In this document: in pieces, positions 42,950 through 51,659 of the stretch
Position numbering within the stretch: the stretch's first letter is position 1
Layout: every line of letters begins with the position of its first letter
Assembly: GCF_038502225.1 (NCBI RefSeq)
Contig: NW_027195405.1
Span: 53,501-117,500, forward strand
Source: Cherax quadricarinatus
Taxonomy: Eukaryota > Arthropoda > Malacostraca > Decapoda > Parastacidae
Length of the DNA stretch: 64,000 bases
Direction: 5' to 3'
Translations under genes and position numbers: made by a program
The notes under the pieces: model-generated
Seen by the model: the letters and a program-made list of their open reading frames with translations, nothing else
Database searches by the model: none
What the model was told of the DNA's origin: nothing

Positions 42950-43344
42950 TCAACGTCCCCGCGGCACGATCTGTGACCAGTCCTCCTGGTGGGTCAGAGC
43001 CTGACCAACCAGGCTGTTACTGCTGGCTGCACGTAATCCTACGTACGAGCCACAGCCCAGCTGGTCAGGTACCGACTTTAGGTGCTTGTCCAGTACCAGC
43101 TTGAAGACTGCCAGGGGTCTATTGGTAATCCTTTTTATGTATGCTGGAGACAGTTGAACAGTCTCGGACCCCTGACACTTATTGTATGGTCTCTTAACGT
43201 GCTAGTGACATCCCTGCTTTTCATTGGGGTGATGTTGCATCGTCTGCCAAGTCTTTTGCTTTCGTTGTGAGTGATTTTCCTGTGCAAGTTCGGTACTAGT
43301 CCCTCTAGGATTTTCCAGGTGTATATAATCATGTATCTCTCCCG
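42950..43344 (-). pseudogene. CR1-like LINE ORF2, C-terminal portion (frameshifted)
   Basis: Read on the minus strand, this encodes the C-terminal region after the reverse transcriptase thumb. One frame carries YMIIYTWKILEGLVPNL and then SVRGPRLFNCL, and ends at a stop near 43135. The similarity continues in another frame from about 43160 (NRPLAVFKLVLDKHLKSVPD, then CGSYVGLRAA) to a stop at 42950-42952. The switch shows a small indel near 43155. The first part is in frame with the reverse transcriptase part at 46894-47116 once the intervening RTE insertion and one target-site copy are discounted. That supports one original ORF2. The copy is not functional. Confidence 0.75.
43335..43344. repeat. 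Target-site duplication, left copy (RTE-like insertion)
   Basis: ATCTCTCCCG occurs here and again at 46894-46903, exactly flanking the inserted plus-strand LINE. It belongs to the interrupted CR1-like ORF2. Removing the insert and one copy keeps the minus-strand reading frame. Confidence 0.9.
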
Positions 43345-43628
43345 GTAGTAGGTTGGTAGACAGCAACTACCCAGGGAAGTACTACCGTCTTGCCAGATGA
43401 CTGTGAAACAGAAACCTGTAACTGTTTTGCATGATGGTAGGATTGCTGGTTTCTTTTTCAGTCTCATAAACACGCTAGATAACTCCTACTTACACTTTGG
43501 TCACACTTCACAGACACGCACATCTAGGTTTTTCTCCTTTTTCTAAATAGCTCTTGTTCTTCTTTATTTCTTCTATTGTCCATGGGGAAGTGGAAAAGAA
43601 TCTTTCCTCCGTAAGCCATGTTTGTCGT
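43345..43628 (+). other. 5' leader of the RTE-like element
   Basis: This is the 284-bp stretch between the left target-site copy and the first ATG of the ORF. A pyrimidine-rich run ending in CAG (around 43450-43462) resembles a 3' splice acceptor, and a GTAAG lies near 43613. Whether either is used cannot be judged from sequence. RTE-type elements carry their promoter in this region, but I see no clear core promoter motif. Confidence 0.5.
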
Positions 43629-46622
43629 ATGAGGCGACTAAAATGCCGGGAGCAATGGGCTTGTAACCCCTTCTCCTCTAGACATTTACTAAAAAAAGAG
43701 AAGAAAAACTTTATAAAACTGGGATGCTTGAATGTGCGTGGATGTAGTGCGGATGACAAGAAACAGATGATTGCTGATGTTATGAATGAAAAGAAGTTGG
43801 ATGTCCTGGCCCTAAGCGAAACAAAGCTGAAGAGGGTAGGGGAGTTTCGGTGGGGGGAAATAAATGGGATTAAATCTGGAGTATCTGAGAGAGTTAGAGC
43901 AAAGGAAGGGGTAGCAGTAATGTTGAATGATCAGTTATGGATGGAGAAAAGAGAATATGAATGTGTAAATTCAAGAATTATGTGGATTAAAGTAAAGGTT
44001 GGATGCGAGAAGTGGGTCATAATAAGCGTGTATGCACCTGGAGAAGAGAGGAATGCAGAGGAGAGAGAGAGATTTTGGGAGTTGTTAAGTGAATGTATAG
44101 GAGCCTTTGAACCAAGTGAGAGAGTAATTGTGGTAGGGGACCTGAATGCTAAAGTAGGAGAAACTTTTAGAGGGGGTTTGGTAGGTAAGTTTCGGGTGCC
44201 AGATGTAAATGATAATGGGAGCCCTTTGATTGAACTTTGCATAGAAAGGGTTTTAGTTATAGGTAATACATATTTTAAGAAAAAGAGGATAAATAAGTAT
44301 ACAAGATATGATGTAGGGCGAAATGACAGTAGTTTGTTGGATTATGTATTGGTAGATAAAAGACTGTTGAGTAGACTTCAGGATGTACATGTTTATAGAG
44401 GGGCCACAGATATATCAGATCACTTTCTAGTTGTAGCTACACTGACAGTAAAAGGTAGATGGGATACAAGGACAATAGAAGCATCAGGGAAGAGAGAGGT
44501 GAAGGTTTATAAACTAAAAGAGGAGGTAGTTAGGGTAAGATATAAACAGCTATTGGAGGATAGATGGGCTAATGAGAGCATAGGCAATGGGGTCGAAGAG
44601 GTATGGGGTAGGTTTAAAAATGTGGTGTTAGAGTGTTCAGCAGAAGTTTGTGGTTACAGGAAAGTGGGTGCAGGAGGGAAGAGGTGCGATTGGTGGAATG
44701 ATGATGTAAAGAGAGTAGTAAGGGAGAAAAAGTTAGCATATGAGAAGTTTTTACAAAGTAGAAGTGATGCAAGGAGGGAAGAGTATATGGAGAAAAAGAG
44801 AGAGTTTAAGAGAGTGGTGAAGCAATGTAAAAAGAGAGCAAATGAGAGAGTGGGTGAGATGTTATCAACAAATTTTGTTGAAAATAAGAAAAAGTTTTGG
44901 AGTGAGATTAACAAGTTAAGAAAGCCTAGAGAACAAATGGATTTGTCAGTTAAAAATAGGAGAGGAGAGTTATTAAATGGAGAGTTAGAGGTATTGGGAA
45001 GATGGAGGGAATATTTTGAGGAATTGTTAAATGTTGATGAAGATAGGGAAGCTGTGATTTCGTGTATAGGGCAAGGAGGAATAACATCTTGTAGGAGTGA
45101 GGAAGAGCCAGTTGTGAGTGTGGGGGAAGTTCGTGAGGCAGTAGGTAAAATGAAAGGGGGTAAGGCAGCCGGGATTGATGGGATAAAGATAGAAATGTTA
45201 AAAGCAGGTGGGGATATAGTTTTGGAGTGGTTGGTGCAATTATTTAATAAATGTATGGAAGAGGGTAAGGTACCTAGGGATTGGCAGAGAGCATGCATAG
45301 TTCCTTTGTATAAAGGCAAAGGGGATAAAAGAGAGTGCAAAAATTATAGGGGGATAAGTCTGTTGAGTATAACTGGTAAAGTGTATGGTAGAGTTATTAT
45401 TGAAAGAAATAAGAGTAAGACGGAGAATAGGATAGCAAATGAACAAGGAGGCTTTAGGAAAGGTAGGGGGTGTGTGGACCAGGTGTTTACAGTGAAACAT
45501 ATAAGTGAACAGTATTTAGATAAGGCTAAAGAGGTCTTTGTGGCATTTATGGATTTGGAAAAGGCGTATGACAGGGTGGATAGGGGGGCAATGTGGCAGA
45601 TGTTGCAGGTGTATGGTGTAGGAGGTAGGTTACTGAAAGCAGTGAAGAGTTTTTACGAGGATAGTGAGGCTCAAGTTAGAGTATGTAGGAAAGAGGGAAA
45701 TTATTTCCCAGTAAAAGTAGGCCTTAGACAAGGATGTGTGATGTCACCGTGGTTGTTTAATATATTTATAGATGGGGTTGTAAGAGAAGTAAATGCGAAG
45801 GTCTTGGCAAGAGGCGTGGAGTTAAAAGATAAAGAATCACACATAAAGTGGGAGTTGTCACAGTTGCTCTTTGCTGATGACACTGTGCTCTTGGGAGATT
45901 CTGAAGAGAAGTTGCAGAGATTGGTGGATGAATTTGGTAGGGTGTGCAAAAGAAGAAAATTAAAAGTGAATACAGGAAAGAGAAAGGTTATGAGGATAAC
46001 AAAAAGATTAGGTGATGAAAGATTGGATATCAGATTGGAGGGACAGAGTATGGAGGAGGTGAATGTATTCAGATATTTGGGAGTGGACGTGACAGCGGAT
46101 GGGTCTATGAAAGATGAGGTGAATCATAGAATTGATGAGGGGAAAAGGGTGAGTGGTGCACTTAGGAGTCTGTGGAGACAAAGAACTTTGTCCTTGGAGG
46201 CAAAGAGGGGAATGTATGAGAGTATAGTTTTACCAACGCTCTTATATGGGTGTGAAACATGGGTGATGAATGTTGCAGCGAGGAGAAGGCTGGAGGCAGT
46301 GGAGATCTCATGTCTGAGGGCAATGTGTGGTGTGAATATAATGCAGAGAATTCGTAGTTTGGAAGTTAGGAGGAGGTGCGGGATTACCAAAACTGTTGTC
46401 CAGAGGGCTGAGGAAGGGCTGTTGAGGAGGTTCGGACATGTAGAGAGAATGGAGCGAAACAGAATGACTTCAAGAGTGTATCAGTCTGTAGCGGAAGGAA
46501 GGCGGGGTAGGGGTCGGCCTAGGAAAGGTTGGAGGGAGGGGGTAAAGGAGGTTTTGCGTGCGATGGGCTTGGACTTCCAGCAGGCATGCGTGAGCATGTT
46601 TGATAGGAGTGAATGGAGATAA
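43629..46622 (+). CDS. LINE ORF: apurinic-type endonuclease plus reverse transcriptase (RTE-like)
   Basis: The 997-codon frame starts at the first ATG. The frame is open upstream to at least 43554, but without an ATG. The protein would nick target DNA and copy its own RNA at the nick (target-primed reverse transcription). Residues counted from this ATG: an exonuclease/endonuclease domain at about 30-275 shows LNVRG (N35), SETK (E64), VYAPG, GDLNAKVG (D171, N173) and SDHFLV (D264, H265), the expected catalytic set. The reverse transcriptase domain, about 510-820, shows AGIDG, PLYKGKGDKRECKNYRGISL, GGFRKGRG, FMDLEKAYDRVD (first catalytic Asp 642), LRQGCVMSPWLFN and FADDTVLL (Asp 750 and 751), then the thumb motif FRYLGV. 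The C-terminus is basic, with GRGRPRKGWREG near 960-971. No break or missing catalytic residue is seen, so it may encode active protein. There is no ORF1 and no gag-type zinc knuckle. Confidence 0.93.
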   Translation: MRRLKCREQWACNPFSSRHLLKKEKKNFIKLGCLNVRGCSADDKKQMIADVMNEKKLDVLALSETKLKRVGEFRWGEINGIKSGVSERVRAKEGVAVMLNDQLWMEKREYECVNSRIMWIKVKVGCEKWVIISVYAPGEERNAEERERFWELLSECIGAFEPSERVIVVGDLNAKVGETFRGGLVGKFRVPDVNDNGSPLIELCIERVLVIGNTYFKKKRINKYTRYDVGRNDSSLLDYVLVDKRLLSRLQDVHVYRGATDISDHFLVVATLTVKGRWDTRTIEASGKREVKVYKLKEEVVRVRYKQLLEDRWANESIGNGVEEVWGRFKNVVLECSAEVCGYRKVGAGGKRCDWWNDDVKRVVREKKLAYEKFLQSRSDARREEYMEKKREFKRVVKQCKKRANERVGEMLSTNFVENKKKFWSEINKLRKPREQMDLSVKNRRGELLNGELEVLGRWREYFEELLNVDEDREAVISCIGQGGITSCRSEEEPVVSVGEVREAVGKMKGGKAAGIDGIKIEMLKAGGDIVLEWLVQLFNKCMEEGKVPRDWQRACIVPLYKGKGDKRECKNYRGISLLSITGKVYGRVIIERNKSKTENRIANEQGGFRKGRGCVDQVFTVKHISEQYLDKAKEVFVAFMDLEKAYDRVDRGAMWQMLQVYGVGGRLLKAVKSFYEDSEAQVRVCRKEGNYFPVKVGLRQGCVMSPWLFNIFIDGVVREVNAKVLARGVELKDKESHIKWELSQLLFADDTVLLGDSEEKLQRLVDEFGRVCKRRKLKVNTGKRKVMRITKRLGDERLDIRLEGQSMEEVNVFRYLGVDVTADGSMKDEVNHRIDEGKRVSGALRSLWRQRTLSLEAKRGMYESIVLPTLLYGCETWVMNVAARRRLEAVEISCLRAMCGVNIMQRIRSLEVRRRCGITKTVVQRAEEGLLRRFGHVERMERNRMTSRVYQSVAEGRRGRGRPRKGWREGVKEVLRAMGLDFQQACVSMFDRSEWR

Positions 46623-46846
46623 ATGGTTTTCAATACTTGACGTGCTGTTGAAGTGTGAGCAAAGTAACATTTATGAAGGGGTTCAGGGAAACCGGCAGGC
46701 CGGACTTGAGTCCTGGAGATGGGAAGTACAGTGCCTGCACTCTGAAGGAGGGGTGTTAATGTTGCAGTTTAAAAACTGTAGTGTAAAGCACCCTTCTGGC
46801 AAGACAGTGATGGAGTGAATGATTGTGAAAGTTTTTCTTTTTCGGG

Positions 46847-46863
46847 CCACCCTGCCTTGGTGG
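46847..46863 (+). other. 3'-UTR hairpin of the RTE-like element
   Basis: CCACC (46847-46851) pairs with GGTGG (46859-46863) across a 7-nt loop, about 30 nt from the element's 3' end and just before the TGATAATAAAAAAC tail. In LINEs a stem-loop near the 3' end is commonly the reverse transcriptase recognition site. That role here is inference. Confidence 0.5.
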
Positions 46864-46893
46864 GAATCGGCCAGTGTGATAATAAAAAACAAA

Positions 46894-46903
46894 ATCTCTC
46901 CCG
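46894..46903. repeat. Target-site duplication, right copy (RTE-like insertion)
   Basis: Identical to 43335-43344 (ATCTCTCCCG). The CR1-like LINE resumes here. Confidence 0.9.
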
Positions 46904-47752
46904 CCTGCATTCCATGGAATACAGGTTCAGGAACTTCAAGTGCTCCCAGTAATTGAGGTATTTTATCTCCGTTATGCACTCCGTGAAAGTTCTCTGTGCA
47001 TTTTCTAGGCCAGCAATTTCACCTGCATTGAAAGGTGCTGTTAGTGTGCAGCAATATTCTAGCCTAGATAGAACAAGTGACCTGGGCTTGGCATCCCTAG
47101 TTTTGAAGGTTCTCATTATTCATCCTGTCATTTTTCTAGCAGTTGATACAATGTTAAGGTCCTTGAAGGTGAGATCCTCCGACATGATCGCTCCCAGGTC
47201 TTTGAAGTTGGTGTTTCGCTCTATTTTGTTGCCAGAATTTGTTTTGTACTCTGATGAAGATTTAATTTCCTCGAGTTTACCATATCTGAGTAATTGAAAT
47301 TTCTCATCGTTGAACTTCATATTGTTTTCTGCAGCCCACTGAAAGATTTGGTTGATGTCCGCCTGGAGCCTTGCAGTGTCTGCAATGGAAGACACTGTCA
47401 TTCAGATTCGGGTGTCATCTGCAAAGGAAGACAAGATGCTGTGGCTGACATCCTTGTCTATGTCAGATATAAGGATGAGAAACAAGATGGGAGAGAGTAC
47501 TGTGCCTTGTGGAACAGAGCTTTTCAACGTAGATGCCTCGGACTTTACTCTGTTGAATACTACTCTTTGTGTTCTGTCTGTGAGGAAATTATAGATCCAT
47601 CGACCAACTTTTCCTCTTATTCCTTTAGCACGCATTTTGTGCGCTATTACGCCATGGTCACACTTGTCGAAGGCTTTTGCAAAGTCTGTATATATTACAT
47701 CTGCATTCTTTTTGTCTTCTAGTCCATCTAGGACCTTGTCGTAGTGATCCAA
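46894..47752 (-). pseudogene. CR1-like LINE ORF2: reverse transcriptase palm and thumb, with two in-frame stops
   Basis: One minus-strand frame from 47752 reads VIYTDFAKAFDKCDH (motif A), SSVPQGTVLSPILF (motif B), and SSFADDTRI (motif C with the catalytic Asp pair). It is then stopped by TGA at 47402-47404. The same frame continues with MTVSSIADTARLQ and FNDEKFQLLRYG, is stopped again by TGA at 47120-47122 after RKMTG, and resumes with IMRTFKT, LVLSRLEYCC and LNYWEHLKFLNLYS up to the RTE-like insertion. The uninterrupted similarity on both sides of each stop shows point nonsense mutations and no frameshifts here. The HGFR-type motif sits just upstream, at about 47770-47795. The product would have been the reverse transcriptase of a CR1/Jockey-group LINE. 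Confidence 0.85.
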
Positions 47753-48906
47753 TAGTTGAGACAGACAGGAGCGACCTGTTCTAAACCCATGTTCTTAGGA
47801 CCCCTTCAAAGATTTTTATGATATGGGATGTTAGTGCTATCGGTCTGTAGTTCTTTGCTATTGCTTTACTGCCCCCTTTGTGGAGTGGGGCTATGTCTGT
47901 TGTTTTTAGTAACTGTGGGACGACCCCCGTGTCCATGCTCCCTCTCCATAGGATGGTAAAAGCTCGTTATAGGGGCTTCTTGCAGTTCTTGATGAACACG
48001 GAGTTCCATGAGTCTGGCCCTGGGGCAGAGCGCATGGGCATGTCATTTATCGCCTGTTCGAAGTCATTTGGCGTCAGGATAACATCAGATAGGCTTGTGT
48101 TAACCAAATTATGTGGCTCTCTCATAAAAAATTCATTTTGATCTTCGACTCTCAGTCTGGTTAACAGCTTGCTAAAAACTGAGTCATATTGGGACTTCAG
48201 TAGCTCACTCATTTCCTTGCTGTCATCTGTGTAGGACCGATCTTGTTTAAGTAGGAGCCCAATAATAGACGTTGTTCTCGACTTTGATTTGGCAAAGGAG
48301 AAGAAATACTTTGGGTTTCTTCGATTTCATTTATGTCTTTTAGTTCTTCCCGCGATTCCTGACTCCTATAAGATTCCTTTAGCTTAAGTTCGATGTTTGC
48401 TATTTCTCTGACCAGTGACTCCCTACGCATTTCAGATTTATTGGCCTCTTTTAGCCGCTCTGATATTCTTTTCCGTCGCCTGTAAAGGGAGCGCCTGTCT
48501 CTTTCTATTTTACATCTACTCCTCCCTTTTCTTAGAGGAATAAGACTTGTGCATACATCGAGTGCCGCCGAGTTAATCTGTTCTAGGCATAAGTTGGGGT
48601 CTGTGTTGCTTAGTATATCTTCCCAGCTTATATCGATGAGGACTTGGCTTACTTAGTCCCACTTTATGTTTTTGTTATTGAAGTTGAATTTGGTGAATGC
48701 TCCCTCGTGACTAATCTCATTATGTCGATCTGGGGCTCCGCGCATACATGTCTGAACCTCGATTAAGTTGTGATCTGAGTATATTGTTTTTGATATGGTG
48801 ACATTTCGTATCAGATCATCATTGTTAGTGAAGATGAGGTCTAGTGTATTCTCCAGTCTAGTAGGCTCTATTATTTGCTGGTTTAAATTGAATTTTATGC
48901 AGAGAT
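47753..48906 (-). pseudogene. CR1-like LINE ORF2: linker and reverse transcriptase N-terminal region, fragmented
   Basis: Similarity to LINE ORF2 continues across this stretch but is split between frames. Minus-strand fragments include 48430-48209 (MRRESLVREIANIELKLK, charged linker) and 48212-47967 (VILTPNDFEQAINDMPM followed by SAPGPDSWNS, the typical start of the reverse transcriptase domain). The HGFRTGRSCLSQLLDHY block just below 47800 lies unusually close to the preceding motif, which suggests a small deletion near 47795. No fragment is long enough to be a gene. Confidence 0.7.
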
Positions 48907-49614
48907 TTAAAAGCTCGTGTGTGTGTGAGAGTTCTCGTCAGAGCTGCCTCCTGGTGTTATCACTGCAACAACATTATTTGCTATATTCCTCCATTTTAGG
49001 TGCCTTAAGTTGAAATCTCCCAGGAGCAAGATGTTGGGGGCAGGAGCTGGCAGATTTTCCAGACAATGGTCAATTTTTAACAGCTGTTCCTGGAATTGCT
49101 GGGACGTTGCATCCAGAGACTTGTAGACTACCACAATGACTAGGTTTTGGTTCTCGATCTTTACTGCTAAAACTTCCACTACATCATTTGAGGTATTAAG
49201 CAGTTCTGTGCAAACAACTGACTCTGCGATGTACAGGCCAACCCCCCCTTCCTTTTGCCTGTTCACTCTGTCGCATCTGTATAGGTTGTAACCTGGGATC
49301 CATATTTCGTTGTCCAAGTGATCCTTTATGTGGGTCTCTGTGAAAGCTGCAAACATTGCATTTGCCTCTGCAAGCAGTCCACGGATGAAAGGTATTTTGT
49401 TGTTCGTTGCTGGCTTCAGACCCTGTATATTTGCAAAGAAGAATGTCATCGGACTGGTGGTATTGTTGGTACTGGGGGGGATTTTTTTTCCAGCATTAGT
49501 ACCTGTATCTGTTGGTTTGGAGTGGAGGCCATTGACTGTGGTTCCACTCCAGGATTGACTGGATTTGGTGTACGATTTTCGCCATTTCCTGCCAGTTTTT
49601 TTTCCTTCCTGGCA
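48907..49614 (-). pseudogene. CR1-like LINE ORF2: endonuclease domain (truncated by frameshift)
   Basis: The minus-strand frame is open from 49614; its first ATG is at 49447-49449 (MTFFFANIQGLKP). Endonuclease signatures of the exonuclease-endonuclease-phosphatase family are visible: FANIQGLKP (Asn), AFTETHIKD (Glu), GGVGLYIAE, and NILLLGDFNLRHLKW (Asp and Asn). The frame closes at 48907 straight after a run of alternating AC (about 48917-48930). Slippage in that dinucleotide run probably removed the rest of the domain, including the expected terminal Asp-His pair, from this frame. A T-run near 49597-49603 marks another likely frameshift at the N-terminal side. Confidence 0.8.
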
Positions 49615-49636
49615 CTAAAAAACCTCTCCCTCTTGA

Positions 49637-49641
49637 GTGGC
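49637..49641. repeat. Target-site duplication, left copy (BEL/Pao insertion)
   Basis: GTGGC precedes the 5' LTR. The corresponding GTGTC at 55097-55101 follows the 3' LTR and matches at 4 of 5 positions. Five base pairs is within the range known for BEL/Pao integrases. Confidence 0.65.
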
Positions 49642-50671
49642 TGTGGAAATTTATTTGGTCCCTAAAGTTCCACAGGACAGATCCAGCATGGCCGTACGGG
49701 ACGGCTGAGCTGGGCGGCCCTTAAAACCCTCCCAAACAAACAGCATTCTCTCTCGTTGGCATGGATTGTTGGTAAGGTTATTTAATTTATAGATTTACTC
49801 TTCAGGGAAGGAGTAGGTAGCTTTACTGTTAGTATATTAATATTAGGTTTACTAAGGCAACTGTAGATAATAATAATGTAGACCTAAGACCTTAACATAG
49901 GTAGTAATAGGCCGATAATGTCGGCAAACACTAGGATAAGTTAGCTAGGGAGAACTGGCAGCCCTAGTTTGAACGAAGAGACGAGGGTCTGGAAGAGGGA
50001 CCAGCTCGTTCTTCTTAAGACAGACACCAACTGGACAAGACGTGCCGTGATCAGCAGACGGCGCCCCCCCAAATGTCTTCACATCTGAGACCTGGGGAAA
50101 TCTGGTAGAGGCACCTCGATGTACCGTAGATGACCTCCTCCGTCAGGCCCATACAGTAAGACAAGACCACTATTTCTTGTAGAATTCTGGCCAGTGTCTG
50201 GAGAGTTTGTGAGTTGAGTTTTGACTGTGGGCCCGGTTGCAACAGGTTGAGCATGCCCAGTAAGTACCAGTGTCTCAGAGCAGTCTGGAAGCTAGTGTCT
50301 GAGTCTGCATAGTTATACTAGGGGATACATACCCTCTTGGATATAGGAATTTCTGAGGTGCAGGCAGGACACTAATTACGATTGAATATTGCAGGAATTA
50401 AGGCTCCCGGTTGCACGTGGTTTCTGAGGGAAAGTCCAGAGGGGCTAAGGCTAAGCTTAGGGAAGTTGAAGATCAGGATATATGCTGCAACACCAAGTAA
50501 GTTAGTCCTTTATACGTGCATGCAGGCGAGTTTTCTTGCAATTCCAATCATTTGTGAAAATCTGTCCTATAAGCCACTTGTGAGGCTGAGGTACCCACCT
50601 CAGAGCTCGGTGTCAACAGAGTTTGCCAGGGTAGGTGACTCACTTGGAGGCAGCCCACACAAATTTTCACA
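49642..50671 (+). repeat. 5' LTR of BEL/Pao-like element
   Basis: This 1030-bp LTR begins TGTGGAAA and ends TTTTCACA, imperfect inverted termini with TG and CA ends. It should contain the promoter and the polyadenylation region. I see no unambiguous TATA box or AATAAA. It differs from the 3' LTR by an extra 15-bp segment near 50378-50400 and about a dozen point changes. Confidence 0.92.
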
Positions 50672-50675
50672 AAAG

Positions 50676-50693
50676 TGGTCCTTCAAACCGGAT
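50676..50693 (+). promoter_or_regulatory. Candidate primer-binding site region
   Basis: The sequence begins TGG, four bases after the 5' LTR, where a tRNA primer-binding site is expected. It reads TGGTCCTTCAAACCGGAT. I recall very similar leader sequences just after the 5' LTR in arthropod BEL/Pao elements. The matching tRNA has not been identified. Confidence 0.45.
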
Positions 50694-50704
50694 GTGGAAT
50701 AGCT

Positions 50705-50857
50705 AGGTTAAGCTATTATAGCTAGGCCTCAGTTAGGAACCAGTTTAACAGAGTTAGGTTAAGCTATCATAGCTAGGCCACAGTTAGGAACCAGTTTAAC
50801 AGAGTTAGGTTAAGCTATCATAGCTAGGTCACAGTTAGGAACCAGTTTAACAGAGTT
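50705..50857 (+). repeat. Three tandem 51-bp repeats in the BEL/Pao leader
   Basis: Copies start at 50705, 50756 and 50807 with exact 51-bp spacing. Each contains GGTTAAGCTAT, TAGCTAGG and AACCAGTTTAACAGAG, and differs at one to three bases. A partial fourth copy starts at 50858. TAGGTTA and GCTAGG motifs continue at lower regularity to about 51190. The copies lie in the untranslated leader between the LTR and gag and could be regulatory or packaging-related. That is inference. Confidence 0.85.
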
Positions 50858-51659
50858 AGGTTAAGTTAGCACACCCAGGCCCAAAGTTACACAGAGGCTA
50901 GACAAAGCTGACTATACACAGAAGTTGTTATTTGCAGTAATTTACAGGCAGGCCAGGTAGGCTAGAGAAGCTTGTGAATTTAATTATTTACAGTGATTAC
51001 AAGTAATCCAGAGTAGGAGACTTGTGTGTTGATTACTTACAGTGGATTTGCAAGGTAGCCACAGTTAGGCTAGGCTTGTGCAATATTTACAAAAGTTATA
51101 TTAGCTAGGACAGATTTAACCTAGTTATTATTTGCAGGGAGTTATAAAGCCAGGTTTAAGCTCTAGCACACTAGCTAGGTTAGGATTTACCTTATCCAAC
51201 CATCCATGCTAGACAGAGTAAGCTGGGCACAGTTAGGCCAAGCTGTCTACATACATTATTCATTTACTGTTTCACAAGTTGATTTGTTGAATTTATTTGT
51301 GTTAACCAAGTGATTTTAATTTGTATACTGCACTTTTATTGTGTGATTTTCATTGTCTTTGATTCATGTTAATGTGGGATTTGTGAATTGTACCTGAGAC
51401 TAGGTTAAGTCCTGTAATTATTTGCTGGCATTGTACGGGAAAGTGCTAGGTTAAGCTTTCACATCGATACACATTTTGTTTGGGATTTGAGAGCTAACAG
51501 TGTACAATTTAAGTCAGAGTAGAGTCAATATAACAAAGGGAATTGTTAAGCTTGTTGAGAAGCCTTAAGACTCGTTCATTCTTACCTAACACCGTGACGT
51601 GCTGTGGGGTGGACTGGGTAAAGTACAATTAGTGTCACACTCCTCATTAAACTTCGACA
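50858..51659 (+). other. Untranslated leader between LTR and gag of the BEL/Pao-like element
   Basis: About 800 bp without a gene. It is rich in short TAGGTT- and AGGCTAG-like motifs up to about 51240 and AT-rich after that. The gag ATG at 51660 lies in CGACAATGG, a reasonable initiation context. Confidence 0.7.

Larger units (their letters stand above)
42918..43344 (-). mobile_element. CR1/Jockey-like LINE, 3'-terminal segment
   Basis: This is the 3' end of a minus-strand LINE. It continues at 46894 and 55097, the gaps being later insertions. It contains the end of ORF2 and about 30 bp of 3' untranslated sequence, and it borders the 31-bp satellite directly. The exact boundary is uncertain by about 10 bp (42917-42930). 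No target-site duplication is visible, as expected for CR1-type elements. I recognise the family from coding similarity to CR1/Jockey-type endonuclease-reverse transcriptases. The clade name is an inference. Confidence 0.75.
43345..46893 (+). mobile_element. RTE-like non-LTR retrotransposon, apparently full length
   Basis: This is a 3.5-kb plus-strand LINE inserted into the minus-strand CR1-like LINE and bounded by a perfect 10-bp target-site duplication. It has a 5' leader (43345-43628), one long ORF encoding endonuclease and reverse transcriptase (43629-46622), and a 3' untranslated region (46623-46893). The 3' end has a small hairpin and an A-rich tail containing TGATAATAAAAAAC. The single ORF and short 3' UTR with a low-complexity tail fit the RTE clade and its relatives. 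Exact clade assignment would need a phylogeny. The ORF has no internal stops and the target-site copies are identical, which suggests a fairly recent insertion. Confidence 0.88.
46894..49641 (-). mobile_element. CR1/Jockey-like LINE, central segment
   Basis: This middle portion of the minus-strand LINE lies between the RTE-like insertion and the BEL/Pao insertion. Read on the minus strand it runs endonuclease (49614 to 48907), linker and reverse transcriptase fingers (48906-47753), then palm and thumb (47752-46894). At least three frame changes and two in-frame nonsense codons show that it is a dead copy. It is much older than the two elements inserted in it. Confidence 0.88.

Noticed and set aside
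43440..43640. Intron in the RTE-like 5' leader (pyrimidine tract with CAG, and a GTAAG)
   Set aside because: The acceptor-like site precedes the donor-like site, and nothing in the sequence shows that either is used.
43931..46390. Minus-strand frames of 82-228 codons opposite the RTE-like ORF
   Set aside because: They are antisense shadows of a clear endonuclease-reverse transcriptase gene and have Ser/Thr/Leu-rich low-complexity composition.
46953..49665. Plus-strand frames in the central CR1-like segment (for example 47294-47722 and 49318-49665)
   Set aside because: They oppose recognisable minus-strand LINE motifs and show no domains of their own.
50382..50702. Open frames within the LTRs (50382-50702, 54891-55139, and the minus-strand pair at 50051-50254 and 54386-54694)
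   Set aside because: They lie in LTR sequence, and the two LTR copies do not preserve the same frame ends. No known domain.
50700..51190. TTAGG-like motifs in the BEL/Pao leader as arthropod telomeric repeats
   Set aside because: They are irregularly spaced inside a 51-bp repeat and never form a TTAGG tandem run.
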